DNA of 64,000 nt from Pantoea piersonii (GCF_003612015.1 NZ_RARB01000002.1:311590-375589); one strand, 5' to 3'. Counted from the first letter of the stretch, positions 8,087 through 17,781 are shown. Program-made: numbers and translations. The notes: generated by a model not told the origin, from the letters alone.

Positions 8087-8330
8087 GCAGCTGTTTTACA
8101 TATCGTGCAGCCTGCGTTGCGTCAGTAACTGGCGACGCTGGAAGGGGAGCAGCGATGATTAGTCCGCACTGAGACGCCGACCGAGGCCGGAAATATTCTT
8201 TATATGCACGCCCAGACGGTTTTACGTCAGTGTGAGCAGGCGCGCCGCGCTCTGAACTGCGCCGGTCAGGCGCTCAGCGGGCAAGTGACCCTCGGTCTGT
8301 CCCTCGGCAGCAGCGCAGCGCCCGACGTGG
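8087..8330 (+). pseudogene. nac pseudogene fragment (LysR family)
   Basis: Read in the frame of 8087, the sequence aligns with Nac residues from about the second HTH helix to the start of the effector domain: VLHIVQPALRQ, LATLEGE, TPTEAGNILYMHA, VLRQCEQARRALNCAGQALS. It contains two in-frame stops (TAA 8126-8128, TGA 8156-8158), at least two small deletions, and lacks the first HTH segment and most of the C-terminal domain. The intact homologue is at 21648-22565. The similarity stops just before the 3' end of lsrK. It starts within about 30 bases of the tRNA remnant, so it marks the left junction of the lsr segment. Confidence 0.85.
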
Positions 8331-8340
8331 CCGCCAACTG

Positions 8341-9930
8341 TTACAACCCGGGTGCTTTCCACATCGACGTTGTTAACACCCTGTCTACTAACCCAAGTTG
8401 GTCTGAGTAAACGGCCTGCCAGTTACTCTTCTGCAGCAGATAAATTTCATGATTCGCCGCGTCGGGTTGATACTCTCGCTCCCAACGCACTAAGGATTCC
8501 CCGGTTTCGGCGAGGGTGGAATAGACACCCGCCGCGACGCCTGCGGCAATCGCGCAGCCCAGGGCAGTGGCTTCTTTCACCACCGGCACTTTTACCGGAA
8601 TGCCGGTCACGTCACTGAGGATCTGGCACCACAACTTTCCTTTCGAGCCACCACCCGCGAACACAAGCGACCTGGCGCGGACGCCGGAGAACTCGGCAAT
8701 CAAGTCCAGGTTGCAGGCTGAGACAATCGCGGCGTTTTCCTCCAGGGCGCGGAACAGGGTTTGCTTATTGCAGCGTTCAGGATCAATCGACAAATTGATA
8801 AAAGAAGGCGCGGCGTGATACCAGGTTTTGAAATGCATCGCATCGGAGAAAATCGGTGTGATGCCCCATGAGCCGACTGGCACGCGGGCAGCCATATCCT
8901 CCAACAGCGAGTAGGTGTCGACCCCCAGACGCTGGGAGAGCAGCTTTTCTTCGGAGCAGAAGGCGTCGCGGAACCAGCGCATGGTCAGGCCAGTGAAAAA
9001 GCTGATCGACTCGGCTTGCGCCATGCCGGGGATGACATGTGGATTGATGCGGATGTTCATTTCCGGATCGGTGACGGGCTTTGGCAGGTTAACCACTTGC
9101 TGCCAGAAGGTGCCGCCCAGCACGGCGGTCTGCCCGGCGCACACCACGCCCAGCCCCAGCGTGCCAAGCTGTACATCGCCGCCGCCCATGCCCACGGGCG
9201 TACCAGCCTGTAAACCGCTGGCTTCTGCTGCTCTGGCTGTGACGGAGCCCAGCCGGGTGCCGGTTTCGGCTACTGGAGAGAGCATATCGGCGCGTAGACC
9301 GGCCATGTCGAGCAGCTCTGGGCGCCAGTTGCGGGTGGCGAGGTCTAACATGCCGGTGGTGCCTGCGTTAGAGGGGGCTACCGCCAGCTCGCCACTCAGC
9401 ATAAAGGCCAGCCAGTCGCTAATCATGGTGACGGTGGCAGCCTGACGATAAATATCCGGGCGATGATGCGCCAGCCACAGCAGGCGCGGCATGGCGCTTA
9501 GCGCCAGCGTCTGGCCGGAGCATTCATACACTTCGCGCTCGAATTCAAAGTCGTGAATTTCCTTTAGCTCGGAGACTTCGCGACTGGCGCGAGCATCAAC
9601 GTTGGCACAGGCCCAGATGGGTTCACCGGCTTTATTATAGAGAACGATGCCTTCGCGCATTGAACAGGCGGCAACGGCGCGAATACTTGAGGCGGGGAGT
9701 TGTGCTTCATGCAGGGCCTGGCGAATGCACTGGCAGGCCAACTGCCAGTTCTTGCTCAAATCAAACTCCATCGAACCGGGCACGTCCGGCACCGCCAGAT
9801 GGATCCACTCGGCCTGTCCCGCGGCTATCTGCTCACCTTCGAGATTGAAAATCACCGCGCGGATACTGCCCGTGCCGGCATCCAGTGCCATCAAATAAGC
9901 ATCGTTTTTTGTTGCAGATGATGTGCTCAT
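8341..9930 (-). CDS. lsrK: autoinducer-2 kinase LsrK
   Basis: LsrK phosphorylates imported AI-2 (DPD) in the cytoplasm; AI-2-P is the inducer that releases LsrR. This 529-residue protein follows E. coli LsrK closely along its length: [68 protein letters not shown] and the C-terminus [10 protein letters not shown]. It is a FGGY-type kinase with the ATP/substrate motifs [10 protein letters not shown] and [11 protein letters not shown]. The ATG at 9930 is preceded by GAGGCGG and gives the family's usual length (530 in E. coli); upstream extension adds an unrelated N-terminus. It follows lsrR by 67 bases in the divergent lsrRK arm. Confidence 0.97.
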   Translation of the reverse strand: MSTSSATKNDAYLMALDAGTGSIRAVIFNLEGEQIAAGQAEWIHLAVPDVPGSMEFDLSKNWQLACQCIRQALHEAQLPASSIRAVAACSMREGIVLYNKAGEPIWACANVDARASREVSELKEIHDFEFEREVYECSGQTLALSAMPRLLWLAHHRPDIYRQAATVTMISDWLAFMLSGELAVAPSNAGTTGMLDLATRNWRPELLDMAGLRADMLSPVAETGTRLGSVTARAAEASGLQAGTPVGMGGGDVQLGTLGLGVVCAGQTAVLGGTFWQQVVNLPKPVTDPEMNIRINPHVIPGMAQAESISFFTGLTMRWFRDAFCSEEKLLSQRLGVDTYSLLEDMAARVPVGSWGITPIFSDAMHFKTWYHAAPSFINLSIDPERCNKQTLFRALEENAAIVSACNLDLIAEFSGVRARSLVFAGGGSKGKLWCQILSDVTGIPVKVPVVKEATALGCAIAAGVAAGVYSTLAETGESLVRWEREYQPDAANHEIYLLQKSNWQAVYSDQLGLVDRVLTTSMWKAPGL

Positions 9931-9997
9931 AGTCCGCCTCTCATAACGGTTTTTATCCATACCCGTTACCGTCGCCACGCAGAACACATCTTGCGCG

Positions 9998-10972
9998 TTA
10001 ATCGAGTAGCGCCAGCATCGCCTGCGCCGTGCTCTCTTCGGTAACCAGTGCGTTGATTCGTTTACCTTTCAGCGCCGCGATAATCGCCTCGGCTTTTTCC
10101 ACCCCGGCGGCGACGCCCAACACGGTGGGAATATTGGCTAAATCATCTGGCGAGACGGCAATCAGCTCGTCGTGGATCGTCATGTTCTCCGCCAGCTCGC
10201 CGTTGCGCTGCATGAAGTAGCCGAGAATGTCGCCGACCGCGCCTTTGCGGCCAAAAATCAGTTGTTCGCCTTCGCTGATATAGCCCGAGCGCAGGATCGT
10301 CGCGTCGTGCTTCTGGTTCAGTGAGCCAATGCCGACGATGGCAATGTCTGCCGCGCAGGCCGCCAGCATCACGTCATGCACGCTGCGCTCCTGGCGGAAA
10401 ATCGCCGCGACGCTGGCGGACGAGGCCCGCAGTGGTGCGGGGATAATGCTTACGCCACAGGCCGCGTCGAGCTGGCCGATGCCGGTCATATAAGGCCCGA
10501 CGCCGCCGGACAGCGTCACCATGCGAATCTGCTGCGAGCTGATAAACCCACTCAGATGCTGCAGGGTGCTCATCGCCGTTTCGCCAAAACCCACCGCCAG
10601 CAGCTGATCGGGCTTGAGCAAGGTCATCAGCATATGCGCGGCACCCACGCCCAAACGGCTGCTCAAAACGCCTTCCGACAAGTGCGGTAACACGCGGATA
10701 TGCTGCAAATCAAAGCGATCCAGTAAGGTGTTTTCCAGCGCCAGACACCCCTCAAAGCGCGAGTTAATCTGCACGCGGATCACCCCAGACTGGCGGCCTT
10801 TTTCCAGCAAGCGTGAGACTTTCAGGCGCGTCAGCCCCAGCCGGTCACCGATCTCATTTTGGGTCAGGCCGTCGTGGTAATAGAACCACGCGGTGCGAGC
10901 CAACAGCTCTTCTTCGCCCATGCCATATTCCATTGGGATAGTCAGGTTGGACTGGTTTGCTTTGTCATTCAT
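9998..10972 (-). CDS. lsrR: lsr operon transcriptional repressor LsrR
   Basis: A SorC/DeoR-type repressor of the lsr genes, inactivated by phospho-AI-2. The 324-residue protein has the N-terminal HTH ([20 protein letters not shown], then [20 protein letters not shown]) and the sugar-phosphate-type effector domain ([44 protein letters not shown]), matching E. coli LsrR. I start at the ATG at 10972; a GTG three codons upstream is unlikely. It is divergent from lsrA across a 233-base control region, and a candidate LsrR operator overlaps its own start region, suggesting autoregulation. Confidence 0.97.
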   Translation of the reverse strand: MNDKANQSNLTIPMEYGMGEEELLARTAWFYYHDGLTQNEIGDRLGLTRLKVSRLLEKGRQSGVIRVQINSRFEGCLALENTLLDRFDLQHIRVLPHLSEGVLSSRLGVGAAHMLMTLLKPDQLLAVGFGETAMSTLQHLSGFISSQQIRMVTLSGGVGPYMTGIGQLDAACGVSIIPAPLRASSASVAAIFRQERSVHDVMLAACAADIAIVGIGSLNQKHDATILRSGYISEGEQLIFGRKGAVGDILGYFMQRNGELAENMTIHDELIAVSPDDLANIPTVLGVAAGVEKAEAIIAALKGKRINALVTEESTAQAMLALLD

Positions 10973-10974
10973 AT

Positions 10975-11007
10975 TGAACACTTATCAAAATATAGATCAA
11001 TTGTTCG
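10975..11007. promoter_or_regulatory. candidate LsrR operator next to lsrR
   Basis: TGAACA (10975-10980), 21 bases, TGTTCG (11002-11007) forms an inverted repeat with one mismatch and exactly the spacing of the site at 11143-11175. It lies immediately upstream of the lsrR start codon. A perfect 12-bp palindrome, TTCGTTAACGAA (11004-11015), overlaps its right half. Confidence 0.55.
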
Positions 11008-11060
11008 TTAACGAAATGATGTTAACTGTGATGGGCATGGCAAATCGTGAAGGATTCCCG

Positions 11061-11076
11061 TGTGAATCATATCGCA
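11061..11076. promoter_or_regulatory. candidate CRP site in the lsrR-lsrA intergenic region
   Basis: TGTGA (11061-11065), six bases, TCGCA (11072-11076) matches the CRP consensus TGTGA-N6-TCACA at nine of ten positions. A weaker TGTGA-N6-TGGCA lies at 11027-11042. Catabolite control of lsr through CRP is established in E. coli. Confidence 0.55.
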
Positions 11077-11142
11077 GAATATAGGGATTAAACAAACCGT
11101 GATCGCTGTTCAGGTTTTATCCACCGCTGCAGACTAGTCTTT

Positions 11143-11175
11143 TGAACAATATTAAATGGTAAATACATTTGTTCA
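11143..11175. promoter_or_regulatory. candidate LsrR operator upstream of lsrA
   Basis: TGAACA (11143-11148), 21 bases, TGTTCA (11170-11175) is a perfect inverted repeat, extended by one more base pair inward (AA/TT), about 30 bases upstream of the lsrA start. It shares arm sequence and spacing with the lsrR-proximal site. Confidence 0.6.
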
Positions 11176-11205
11176 TTGAGTGTGTTTTTAATCAGAGGTC
11201 GCTTC

Positions 11206-12750
11206 ATGCACACAGACTCTCTTAACGCGTTATTACACGTTTCCGGTGTCAGCAAAGGCTTTTCCGGCGTGGCGGTACTTAAAAATATCGACTTTACCCT
11301 GCACGGCGGAGAGATCCACGCGCTGCTGGGAGGCAATGGCGCGGGAAAATCCACTTTGATGAAAATCATCGCCGGGGTCGAGGTGGCGGACAGCGGAACG
11401 CTGTGGCTGAACGGTAAAGTGCACACCGGTATGACGCCCGCCAGGGCCCATCAGGCAGGGATCTATCTGGTGCCGCAGGAGCCGATGCTCTTCCCCAGTC
11501 TGACGGTAAAGGAGAACATCTTGTTCCGTTTGCCCGCCCATCAGGCCAGTGCTGACAAGCTGAAACAGCGTCTTGACCAGTTGGGCTGCACCTTACCCCT
11601 CGGCGCGCTGGCGGGGACGCTGGAAGTCGCCGACCAGCAGCTGGTAGAGATTCTGCGCGGGCTTATGCGCGACGCGCGGCTGCTGATCCTTGATGAACCT
11701 ACGGCGTCGCTGACTCCTGCTGAATCCGCGCGGCTGTTTACTCAGGTTAAAAAGCTGGCTGCGCAGGGCGTCGGCGTGGTGTTTATCTCTCACAAGCTGC
11801 CTGAAATTCGCCAGATTGCCGACCGCGTCAGCGTGATGCGTGACGGCAAGATGGCCCTCAGCGGCGCACTGAGCGAGCTTGATAACGACCAGCTGATTCA
11901 GGCCATTACCCCGCAGGCGGCCGAAACGGCGCTGCCCGCCGAACAGAAGCTATGGCTGGATCTGCCCGGTTCGCGCCGTAATGGCGCAGCCGGTACGCCA
12001 GTGCTACAGGTGGAAAATCTCACCGGCGAGGGCTTTATCGATATTTCCCTGACGGTGAATGCCGGAGAAATCGTCGGGCTGGCCGGCGTGGTGGGGGCCG
12101 GGCGCACCGAGCTGGCGGAAACGCTGTATGGCCTGCGCGCCGCACGGGCCGGGCAGGTGTGGCTGGCGGGGCGCGATATCACTTCGCTCAATACCCTGGC
12201 CCGACTGGAACAGGGACTGGTCTACCTGCCCGAAGATCGCCAGGCCTCCGGCTTATATCTTGACGCGTCGCTGTCATGGAACACCACTTCGCTGACCTTT
12301 AACCGCACCGGCTGGTGGCTTAACCCCAAACGTGAGGCCGCCGTGCTCGAGCGCTACCACCGCGCGCTTGGCATCAAATATTCTCACGGCGACCAGCACG
12401 CCCGCACGCTGTCCGGCGGTAATCAACAAAAACTGCTGATTGCCAAGTGTCTTGAAGCTGGCCCCGCGCTGCTGATTGTCGATGAGCCAACCCGTGGCGT
12501 GGACGTTTCTGCCCGCGCCGACATCTACCAGCTGCTGCAAAGCGTGGTGAAACAAAATGTCGCTGTGCTGCTGATTTCTTCCGACCTGGACGAGATAGAA
12601 GAGCTGGCGGACCGGGTCTTTGTCATGCATCAGGGGGAGATGAGCGGCGAGCTGCGCGGTGGCGATATTAACGTTAACGGCATCATGCATATCGCCTTCG
12701 GCAATGCGCACCAACCCGCCCCTGTCAACGCTTTAGAGGGAGAAGCCTGA
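11206..12750 (+). CDS. lsrA: AI-2 ABC transporter ATP-binding protein LsrA
   Basis: The double ATPase of the AI-2 importer (CUT2 type). Two nucleotide-binding domains are fused: the first has Walker [10 protein letters not shown] near residue 40 and Walker [14 protein letters not shown]; the second has the degenerate P-loop region [15 protein letters not shown], the signature [16 protein letters not shown] and Walker [13 protein letters not shown]. Length 514 residues, as in E. coli (511). I start at the ATG at 11206 ([12 protein letters not shown]) with an AGAGG about ten bases upstream; the longer frame begins at a TTG inside the operator. It is the first gene of lsrACDBFG and overlaps lsrC by one base. 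Confidence 0.96.
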   Translation: MHTDSLNALLHVSGVSKGFSGVAVLKNIDFTLHGGEIHALLGGNGAGKSTLMKIIAGVEVADSGTLWLNGKVHTGMTPARAHQAGIYLVPQEPMLFPSLTVKENILFRLPAHQASADKLKQRLDQLGCTLPLGALAGTLEVADQQLVEILRGLMRDARLLILDEPTASLTPAESARLFTQVKKLAAQGVGVVFISHKLPEIRQIADRVSVMRDGKMALSGALSELDNDQLIQAITPQAAETALPAEQKLWLDLPGSRRNGAAGTPVLQVENLTGEGFIDISLTVNAGEIVGLAGVVGAGRTELAETLYGLRAARAGQVWLAGRDITSLNTLARLEQGLVYLPEDRQASGLYLDASLSWNTTSLTFNRTGWWLNPKREAAVLERYHRALGIKYSHGDQHARTLSGGNQQKLLIAKCLEAGPALLIVDEPTRGVDVSARADIYQLLQSVVKQNVAVLLISSDLDEIEELADRVFVMHQGEMSGELRGGDINVNGIMHIAFGNAHQPAPVNALEGEA

Positions 12751-13814
12751 TGCTGAGACTGATTCAGAATAACCGTGAGCTGACCGCGCTACTGGCGATT
12801 ATCGCGTTGTTCGGCCTGCTCGGCGCGATGGACAGCCACTCCTTTAGCTTCCAGACGCTGGGGATGATTTTCGGCAGTGCGCAGATCCTGATGCTGCTGG
12901 CTATGGGTGCCACGTTAGTGATGCTGACCCGCAATATCGACGTGTCGGTGGGGTCGATAACCGGGCTGTGCGCCGTGTCGCTGGGCATCTTGCTCAATAG
13001 CGGTCTTGCTTTGCCGCTGGCCTGCCTGGCGACGCTGGCGGTAGGGATCGCGGCGGGCTTATTCAACGGCGTGCTGGTGACGTGGCTGCGTATTCCGGCG
13101 ATTGTCGCCACCCTCGGCACTCTGGGTTTATACCGCGGATTGATGCTGCTGCTGACCGGCGGCAAGTGGATTGAGGGGCTACCTGCTGACTTAAAAGCTC
13201 TTTCTACGCCGCTGGTGCTGGGCATTTCTCCTCTCGGGCTGCTGGTGATTGTTCTGTTGTTAGTGATGTTCTGGGTGCTGTCGCGCACGCCTTTTGGCCG
13301 CAGCTTTTACGCCGTCGGAGACAATCTACAGGGCGCGCGCCAGCTCGGCGTGCCGGTGAACCGCATACGTATTCTGGCTTTTGGCATTAATGGCTCGATG
13401 GCGGCGCTGGCCGGGATTGTCTTCGCGTCGCAGATTGGATTTGTCCCGAACCAAACCGGCAGCGGGCTGGAAATGAAAGCCATTGCTGCCTGCGTGCTGG
13501 GGGGAATCAGCCTGCTTGGCGGCACCGGCAGCCTTGTTGGCGCGGTGCTGGGGGCCTATTTCCTGACGCAAATCGACAGCGTGTTAGTGCTGCTACGCCT
13601 GCCCGCGTGGTGGAACGACTTCATCGCGGGCGTCGTGTTGCTGGCGGTACTGGTGTTTGACGGGCGTTTGCGGCAGGCACTCGACAAAAATCTGCGCCGC
13701 CAGAAGTACGCCCGTTTCCAGCCGAAAGCGGCGGGGGTGGCAAGAGCCAAAACCAAATCGTCGGAGACGCGCACTTCCCGACGTATGAACACCAATAAAA
13801 GCGGGGTGCTGTGA
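12750..13814 (+). CDS. lsrC: AI-2 ABC transporter permease LsrC
   Basis: An inner-membrane permease of 354 residues with about nine or ten hydrophobic helices and the CUT2 features [19 protein letters not shown] and the cytoplasmic coupling segment [19 protein letters not shown]. With LsrD it forms the AI-2 channel. The start ATG overlaps the lsrA stop (TGATG), indicating translational coupling. The C-terminal tail after about residue 310 is longer and more basic than in E. coli LsrC (342 residues). Confidence 0.95.
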   Translation: MLRLIQNNRELTALLAIIALFGLLGAMDSHSFSFQTLGMIFGSAQILMLLAMGATLVMLTRNIDVSVGSITGLCAVSLGILLNSGLALPLACLATLAVGIAAGLFNGVLVTWLRIPAIVATLGTLGLYRGLMLLLTGGKWIEGLPADLKALSTPLVLGISPLGLLVIVLLLVMFWVLSRTPFGRSFYAVGDNLQGARQLGVPVNRIRILAFGINGSMAALAGIVFASQIGFVPNQTGSGLEMKAIAACVLGGISLLGGTGSLVGAVLGAYFLTQIDSVLVLLRLPAWWNDFIAGVVLLAVLVFDGRLRQALDKNLRRQKYARFQPKAAGVARAKTKSSETRTSRRMNTNKSGVL

Positions 13815-14836
13815 TGAACAATCTGAAGCGTTACGGCTGGGAGGGGACATTGCTGGCCCTGCTGGTGGTGGAGATTTTACTGTTCGGCCTTACCAACCCG
13901 CGCATGCTGGACGTTAACACGCTGCTGTACAGCACCAGCGATTTTATCACCATAGGTATCGTGGCGCTGCCGCTGACAATGGTGATTGTTAGCGGCGGCA
14001 TCGATATTTCATTCGGTTCAACCATCGGCCTGTGCGCCATTGCGCTCGGCGTGCTGTGCCAGGCGGGCGTGCCTCTGCCGCTGGCGATTGGCCTGACGCT
14101 GGCGCTTGGCACTGCCTGTGGCCTGCTCAATGCCACGCTGATCCTCTATACCGGCGTGAATCCGCTGGTGATCACCCTCGGCACGTTATACCTGTTTGGC
14201 GGCAGCGCGCTGCTCCTCTCCGGACTGGCAGGCGCGACAGGCTTTGAAGGGATCGGCGGCTTCCCGGCGGCCTTTACTGACTTCGCTAACCAGGTGCTGC
14301 TGGGCCTGCCAATGCCGCTGCTGATTTTTCTTTTAGCGACGCTGTTCTTCTGGGGCTTGATGCACCGCACGCGTACCGGCCGCAATGTGTTTCTGATTGG
14401 GCAAAATGCCCGCGTGGCGCGCTATGGCGCACTGCCAGTCAGCCGCACCTTATTCGTGCTTTATGGCATGACCGGGCTGGCCTCGGCAGCGGCGGCAATA
14501 GTCATGACATCCTACTTCGGCTCGGCGCGCTCGGATCTTGGCGTCTCCTTACTCATGCCTGCCATCACCGCGGTGGTGCTTGGCGGCGCGAATATTTATG
14601 GCGGTTCTGGCTCGGTGCTCGGCACGGCGCTGGCGACCTTGCTGATTGGCTATTTGCAACAAGGGCTGCAGATGATCGGCATTTCCAGTCAGGTTTCCAG
14701 CGCATTCTCCGGCGCGCTGCTGATTCTGGTAGTGATTGGCCGTTCAGCCAGCCTCAACCGTGGCCTGCTTCGCAGTGTTTTCCAGCGCTATTACCGCCGC
14801 TGGTCTGCGCCTTCTGCTTCTCTGACCTCGAAATAA
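13814..14836 (+). CDS. lsrD: AI-2 ABC transporter permease LsrD
   Basis: The second permease (340 residues), closely matching E. coli LsrD in STSDFITIGIVALPLTMVIV, SGGIDISFGSTIGLCAIALG and ANIYGGSGSVLGTALATLLI. About eight to ten transmembrane helices. The ATG at 13814 overlaps the lsrC stop; a GTG at 13811 would add one residue. It ends ten bases before lsrB. Confidence 0.95.
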   Translation: MNNLKRYGWEGTLLALLVVEILLFGLTNPRMLDVNTLLYSTSDFITIGIVALPLTMVIVSGGIDISFGSTIGLCAIALGVLCQAGVPLPLAIGLTLALGTACGLLNATLILYTGVNPLVITLGTLYLFGGSALLLSGLAGATGFEGIGGFPAAFTDFANQVLLGLPMPLLIFLLATLFFWGLMHRTRTGRNVFLIGQNARVARYGALPVSRTLFVLYGMTGLASAAAAIVMTSYFGSARSDLGVSLLMPAITAVVLGGANIYGGSGSVLGTALATLLIGYLQQGLQMIGISSQVSSAFSGALLILVVIGRSASLNRGLLRSVFQRYYRRWSAPSASLTSK

Positions 14837-14846
14837 TGTGGAGTGA

Positions 14847-15866
14847 ATGATGAAAATAACCGCGTGGAAAACCCTGTTCGCTGTCAGTGCATTAGCTTTG
14901 GTTTGTGCCAGTGTACAGGCGGCCGATCGCATAGCCTTTATCCCGAAACTGGTGGGGGTCGGTTACTTCACCAGCGGCGGCAATGGGGCAATGGCGGCGG
15001 GAAAAGAGCTGGGTGTCGATGTGACCTACGACGGCCCGACGGAGCCAAGCGTGTCGGGGCAGGTGCAGATGATCAACAACTTCGTTAATCAGGGTTATGG
15101 CGCCATTGTCGTGGCGGCAGTCTCCCCAGACGGCCTGTGCCCGGCCTTGAAACGCGCCATGCAGCGTGGGGTGAAAGTCCTGACCTGGGACTCGGACACC
15201 AGGCCCGACTGCCGCTCGATTTACATCAATCAGGGCACGCCGCAGCAGTTGGGTTCCATGCTGGTGGATATGACTGCCAGCCAGGTCACTAAAGAGAAAG
15301 CCAAAGTGGCGTTTTTTTACTCCAGCCCCACGGTAACTGACCAGAACCAGTGGGTGAAAGAGGCAAAAGCCAGCATCGCCAAAGCGCATCCAGAGTGGGA
15401 AATCGTCACCACGCAGTATGGCTATAACGATGCCACCAGGTCGCTGCAAACCGCCGAGGGCATTATGAAGTCGTGGAATGACCTCGACGCCATCATCGCG
15501 CCAGACGCTAATGCTTTGCCAGCGGCGGCGCAGGCAGCGGAAAACCTCGGGCGCAAGGATATCGCCATCGTCGGCTTTAGCACACCAAACGTCATGCGAC
15601 CCTATGTCGAGCGCGGGACAGTGAAACAGTTCGGCCTGTGGGACGTGGTCGCGCAGGGCAAGATTTCAGTTTATGTCGCCGAACAGCTGCTGAAAAAGGG
15701 CGAGCTAAACGTGGGCGACAAGCTGGATGTGCCGAAAATCGGCCAGGTTGGCGTCTCACCAAACAGCGTGCAGGGCTACCAGTATGAAGCCAGGGGTAAC
15801 GGCATTGTTCTGCTGCCGGAGCGCGTGGTGTTCACCAAAGACAATATCGGTAAATACGATTTTTGA
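14847..15866 (+). CDS. lsrB: AI-2 binding protein LsrB
   Basis: The periplasmic receptor that binds the furanosyl form of AI-2 and hands it to LsrCD. A Sec signal peptide with cleavage after VQA (about residue 26) precedes a 313-residue mature protein. Blocks identical or nearly so to E. coli LsrB include [52 protein letters not shown] and [20 protein letters not shown], covering the residues known to line the ligand pocket. A GTGGAG ribosome site precedes the ATG. Next to it on the right is lsrF after a 29-base gap. Confidence 0.97.
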   Translation: MMKITAWKTLFAVSALALVCASVQAADRIAFIPKLVGVGYFTSGGNGAMAAGKELGVDVTYDGPTEPSVSGQVQMINNFVNQGYGAIVVAAVSPDGLCPALKRAMQRGVKVLTWDSDTRPDCRSIYINQGTPQQLGSMLVDMTASQVTKEKAKVAFFYSSPTVTDQNQWVKEAKASIAKAHPEWEIVTTQYGYNDATRSLQTAEGIMKSWNDLDAIIAPDANALPAAAQAAENLGRKDIAIVGFSTPNVMRPYVERGTVKQFGLWDVVAQGKISVYVAEQLLKKGELNVGDKLDVPKIGQVGVSPNSVQGYQYEARGNGIVLLPERVVFTKDNIGKYDF

Positions 15867-15895
15867 CATTAACGTCAAGGTAAGGGGAGCTTGAG

Positions 15896-16771
15896 ATGGC
15901 TGATCTAGACGACATCAAAGACGGGAAGAATTTTGGTATTGGTACGCCGCAAAGCAACCGCGCGTTCTTTCTCAAGGGAAGTGGGGCGCTGGACTGGGGG
16001 ATGCAGTCACGGCTGGCACGCATTTTCAATCCGGCCTCCGGGCGCACCGTCATGCTGGCGTTCGACCACGGCTATTTTCAGGGGCCAACCACCGGCCTGG
16101 AGCGGATCGATCTCAATATCGCGCCGCTGTTTGAATACACCGACGTGTTGATGTGTACGCGCGGTATTCTGCGCAGCGTGGTGCCCGCCGCCGTCAATAA
16201 ACCTGTGGTGCTACGGGCCTCAGGAGGTAACTCGATTCTGACCGAGCTGTCGAATGAAACGGTTGCTGTAGCGATTGAAGACGCGCTGCGCCTGAATGTG
16301 TCAGCCATGGCCGCGCAGGTGTATATCGGCAGCGAGCACGAGCATCAGTCGATCAAAAACATTATTCAACTGGTGGATCAAGGCACCCGCTACGGCATGC
16401 CAACCATGGCGGTGACCGGCGTGGGGAAAGATATGGTGCGCGATCAGCGTTACTTCTCATTGGCAACCCGCATTGCCGCCGAGATGGGGGCGCACATCAT
16501 CAAAACGTACTATGTGGACAGCGGCTTCGAGCGCGTCGCCGCAGGCTGCCCGGTGCCGATTGTTATCGCTGGTGGCAAGAAACTGCCCGAACGCGAGGCG
16601 CTGAAGATGTGCTTTCAGGCAATCGATCAGGGGGCGTCGGGCGTGGATATGGGGCGCAACATCTTCCAGTCCGAATCGCCGATTGCCATGCTGAAAGCGG
16701 TACAGGCCGTGGTGCACGACAACGCCAGCGTAGATCATGCCTACCAGCTGTTTCTCGACCACACATGCTGA
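15896..16771 (+). CDS. lsrF: 3-hydroxy-5-phosphonooxypentane-2,4-dione thiolase LsrF
   Basis: LsrF transfers the acetyl group of the isomerised phospho-AI-2 product to coenzyme A, ending the signal. It is a class I aldolase-like TIM barrel. This copy has 291 residues, the same length as E. coli LsrF, and matches throughout: [60 protein letters not shown] and [15 protein letters not shown], the last carrying the catalytic-type lysine. AGGGGAGC precedes the ATG. Confidence 0.96.
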   Translation: MADLDDIKDGKNFGIGTPQSNRAFFLKGSGALDWGMQSRLARIFNPASGRTVMLAFDHGYFQGPTTGLERIDLNIAPLFEYTDVLMCTRGILRSVVPAAVNKPVVLRASGGNSILTELSNETVAVAIEDALRLNVSAMAAQVYIGSEHEHQSIKNIIQLVDQGTRYGMPTMAVTGVGKDMVRDQRYFSLATRIAAEMGAHIIKTYYVDSGFERVAAGCPVPIVIAGGKKLPEREALKMCFQAIDQGASGVDMGRNIFQSESPIAMLKAVQAVVHDNASVDHAYQLFLDHTC

Positions 16772-16786
16772 GCCAGAGGAGGCGTT

Positions 16787-17077
16787 ATGGAAGTCACTCT
16801 CGTAGAAATTAATGTCAAAGCCGATAAGGTCGATGAGTTTCTGAACGTGTTTCGCGAAAACCATTTAGGTGCAATTAAAGAACCAGGCAATCTGCGATTT
16901 GATGTGCTGCAAGACGAACAGGAGCCTACCAGGTTTTACATCTATGAGGCTTATGCCGATAGTGACGCCGTCGCCGCGCACAAGAAAACGCCACATTATC
17001 TTAAGTGCGTCGAGGCGCTGGAGGAAATCATGACTGGCCCCAGGAAAAAAACCAGTTTTAAAGGGATCTATCCCTAA
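16787..17077 (+). CDS. lsrG: (4S)-4-hydroxy-5-phosphonooxypentane-2,3-dione isomerase LsrG
   Basis: A 96-residue ferredoxin-fold (ABM domain) protein that isomerises phospho-AI-2 before LsrF acts. It matches E. coli LsrG over its full length ([55 protein letters not shown]). GAGGAGGC precedes the ATG, 15 bases after lsrF. It is the last gene of the operon; the E. coli tam gene does not follow. The bidirectional hairpin at 17159 is the nearest terminator. Confidence 0.96.
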   Translation: MEVTLVEINVKADKVDEFLNVFRENHLGAIKEPGNLRFDVLQDEQEPTRFYIYEAYADSDAVAAHKKTPHYLKCVEALEEIMTGPRKKTSFKGIYP

Positions 17078-17158
17078 AGACAGCCTTTACTTCCTCTGTT
17101 AACAGAATGTATGCCCGTAAGCATGAGAGTATTCACACCCAGTCAAAATCAAAAAACC

Positions 17159-17192
17159 AAAAGCCCGCTCAGGTTTCCCTGAGCGGGCTTTT
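17159..17192. terminator. terminator of tRNA-Asn (second copy), also able to end the lsr operon
   Basis: A 15-bp perfect stem (17159-17173 with 17178-17192, loop TTTC) with A-run before and T-run after, so it can work on both strands. It lies just inside the right end of the lsr segment. Confidence 0.85.
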
Positions 17193-17198
17193 TAAATC

Positions 17199-17214
17199 TG
17201 GCTCCTCTGACTGG
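17199..17214 (-). repeat. tRNA-Asn 3' end, candidate right attachment site
   Basis: These 16 bases are the 3' end of the intact tRNA and are repeated directly at 8041-8056, 9158 bases away. Confidence 0.75.
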
Positions 17215-17274
17215 ACTCGAACCAGTGACATACGGATTAACAGTCCGCCGTTCTACCGACTGAACTACAGAGGA
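17199..17274 (-). tRNA. tRNA-Asn (anticodon GUU), second copy
   Basis: Identical over 76 bases to the tRNA at 3318-3393, with intact acceptor stem and CCA. The flanking upstream sequence is similar but not identical, so this is a true second gene rather than a recent block copy. Confidence 0.98.
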
Positions 17275-17292
17275 ATCGTTGGAACGGGGCGA

Positions 17293-17321
17293 ATATTAGC
17301 GACGCCGTTGTGGCTTGTCAA
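17293..17321 (-). promoter_or_regulatory. sigma-70 promoter of tRNA-Asn (second copy)
   Basis: On the minus strand: TTGACA (17316-17321), a 17-base spacer, TAATAT (17293-17298) and a GC-rich discriminator, the same architecture as the first copy. Confidence 0.9.
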
Positions 17322-17781
17322 AGCACGATTTCATTTTTCCCGACTGAACGCTCGCAAAAGCAGCGGTTTGCCGCTTTTTCAACAAATTCGGCGAGATTTC
17401 AAACTGCTAACAGGATCTCACTTTAAACGCATTTCCCTGCAGATGTTAGATACGTGTCAAAGTTTTGTTATTTGTCGATGTTAAAACAACTGTTTCAGTG
17501 CTTTTATGATAAAAATTTCAAAAGCAATATTAATGGAATAAATAAACTGCTTATTATCACCGCCGGAATGAATCAGCAAAACTGGAACGTGATTTTAAAA
17601 TTAATTCCTGCGGAAACAAGCAATTGTAAAAAGGAGGAGTGAGTCACAAAAAAGCGCGATCGTCCAGGCCCCACCTCTGTAAACAGATTTGAAACCGCCA
17701 GCAACGTTGAGTGAATGTAAAAGATATTTTTCATTCGCGGTATCAGCGGCGTCGGCAAGTTAACGACAATAAGGGTTACTC
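17322..17781 (+). other. AT-rich non-coding stretch upstream of the CUT2 sugar importer
   Basis: No supported gene. It is clearly AT-richer than its neighbours and includes a 24-base imperfect palindrome at 17713-17736, listed separately. A frame running through the tRNA (17107-17484) is not a gene. Confidence 0.6.
17713..17736. promoter_or_regulatory. imperfect palindrome, candidate operator of the CUT2 importer
   Basis: GAATG-T-AAAA (17713-17722), four central bases, TTTT-T-CATTC (17727-17736). It is centred about 57 bases before the start codon, where a repressor or activator of the importer would act. I cannot name the regulator. Confidence 0.45.

Noticed and set aside
8204..8410. 68-codon ORF as a small LysR-like gene
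   Set aside because: The similarity to Nac extends upstream through two in-frame stops and breaks off before the 3' end of the ORF, which then runs antisense into lsrK. It is a pseudogene fragment.
8057..17198. Integrase, transposase or excisionase within the tRNA-bounded lsr segment
   Set aside because: Every long frame is accounted for by lsr genes or the nac relic; no recombinase motif was seen, so the island call rests on repeats and topology only.
17107..17484. 125-codon plus-strand frame across the terminator and tRNA-Asn
   Set aside because: It runs through a tRNA and its terminator on the opposite strand and encodes nothing recognisable.
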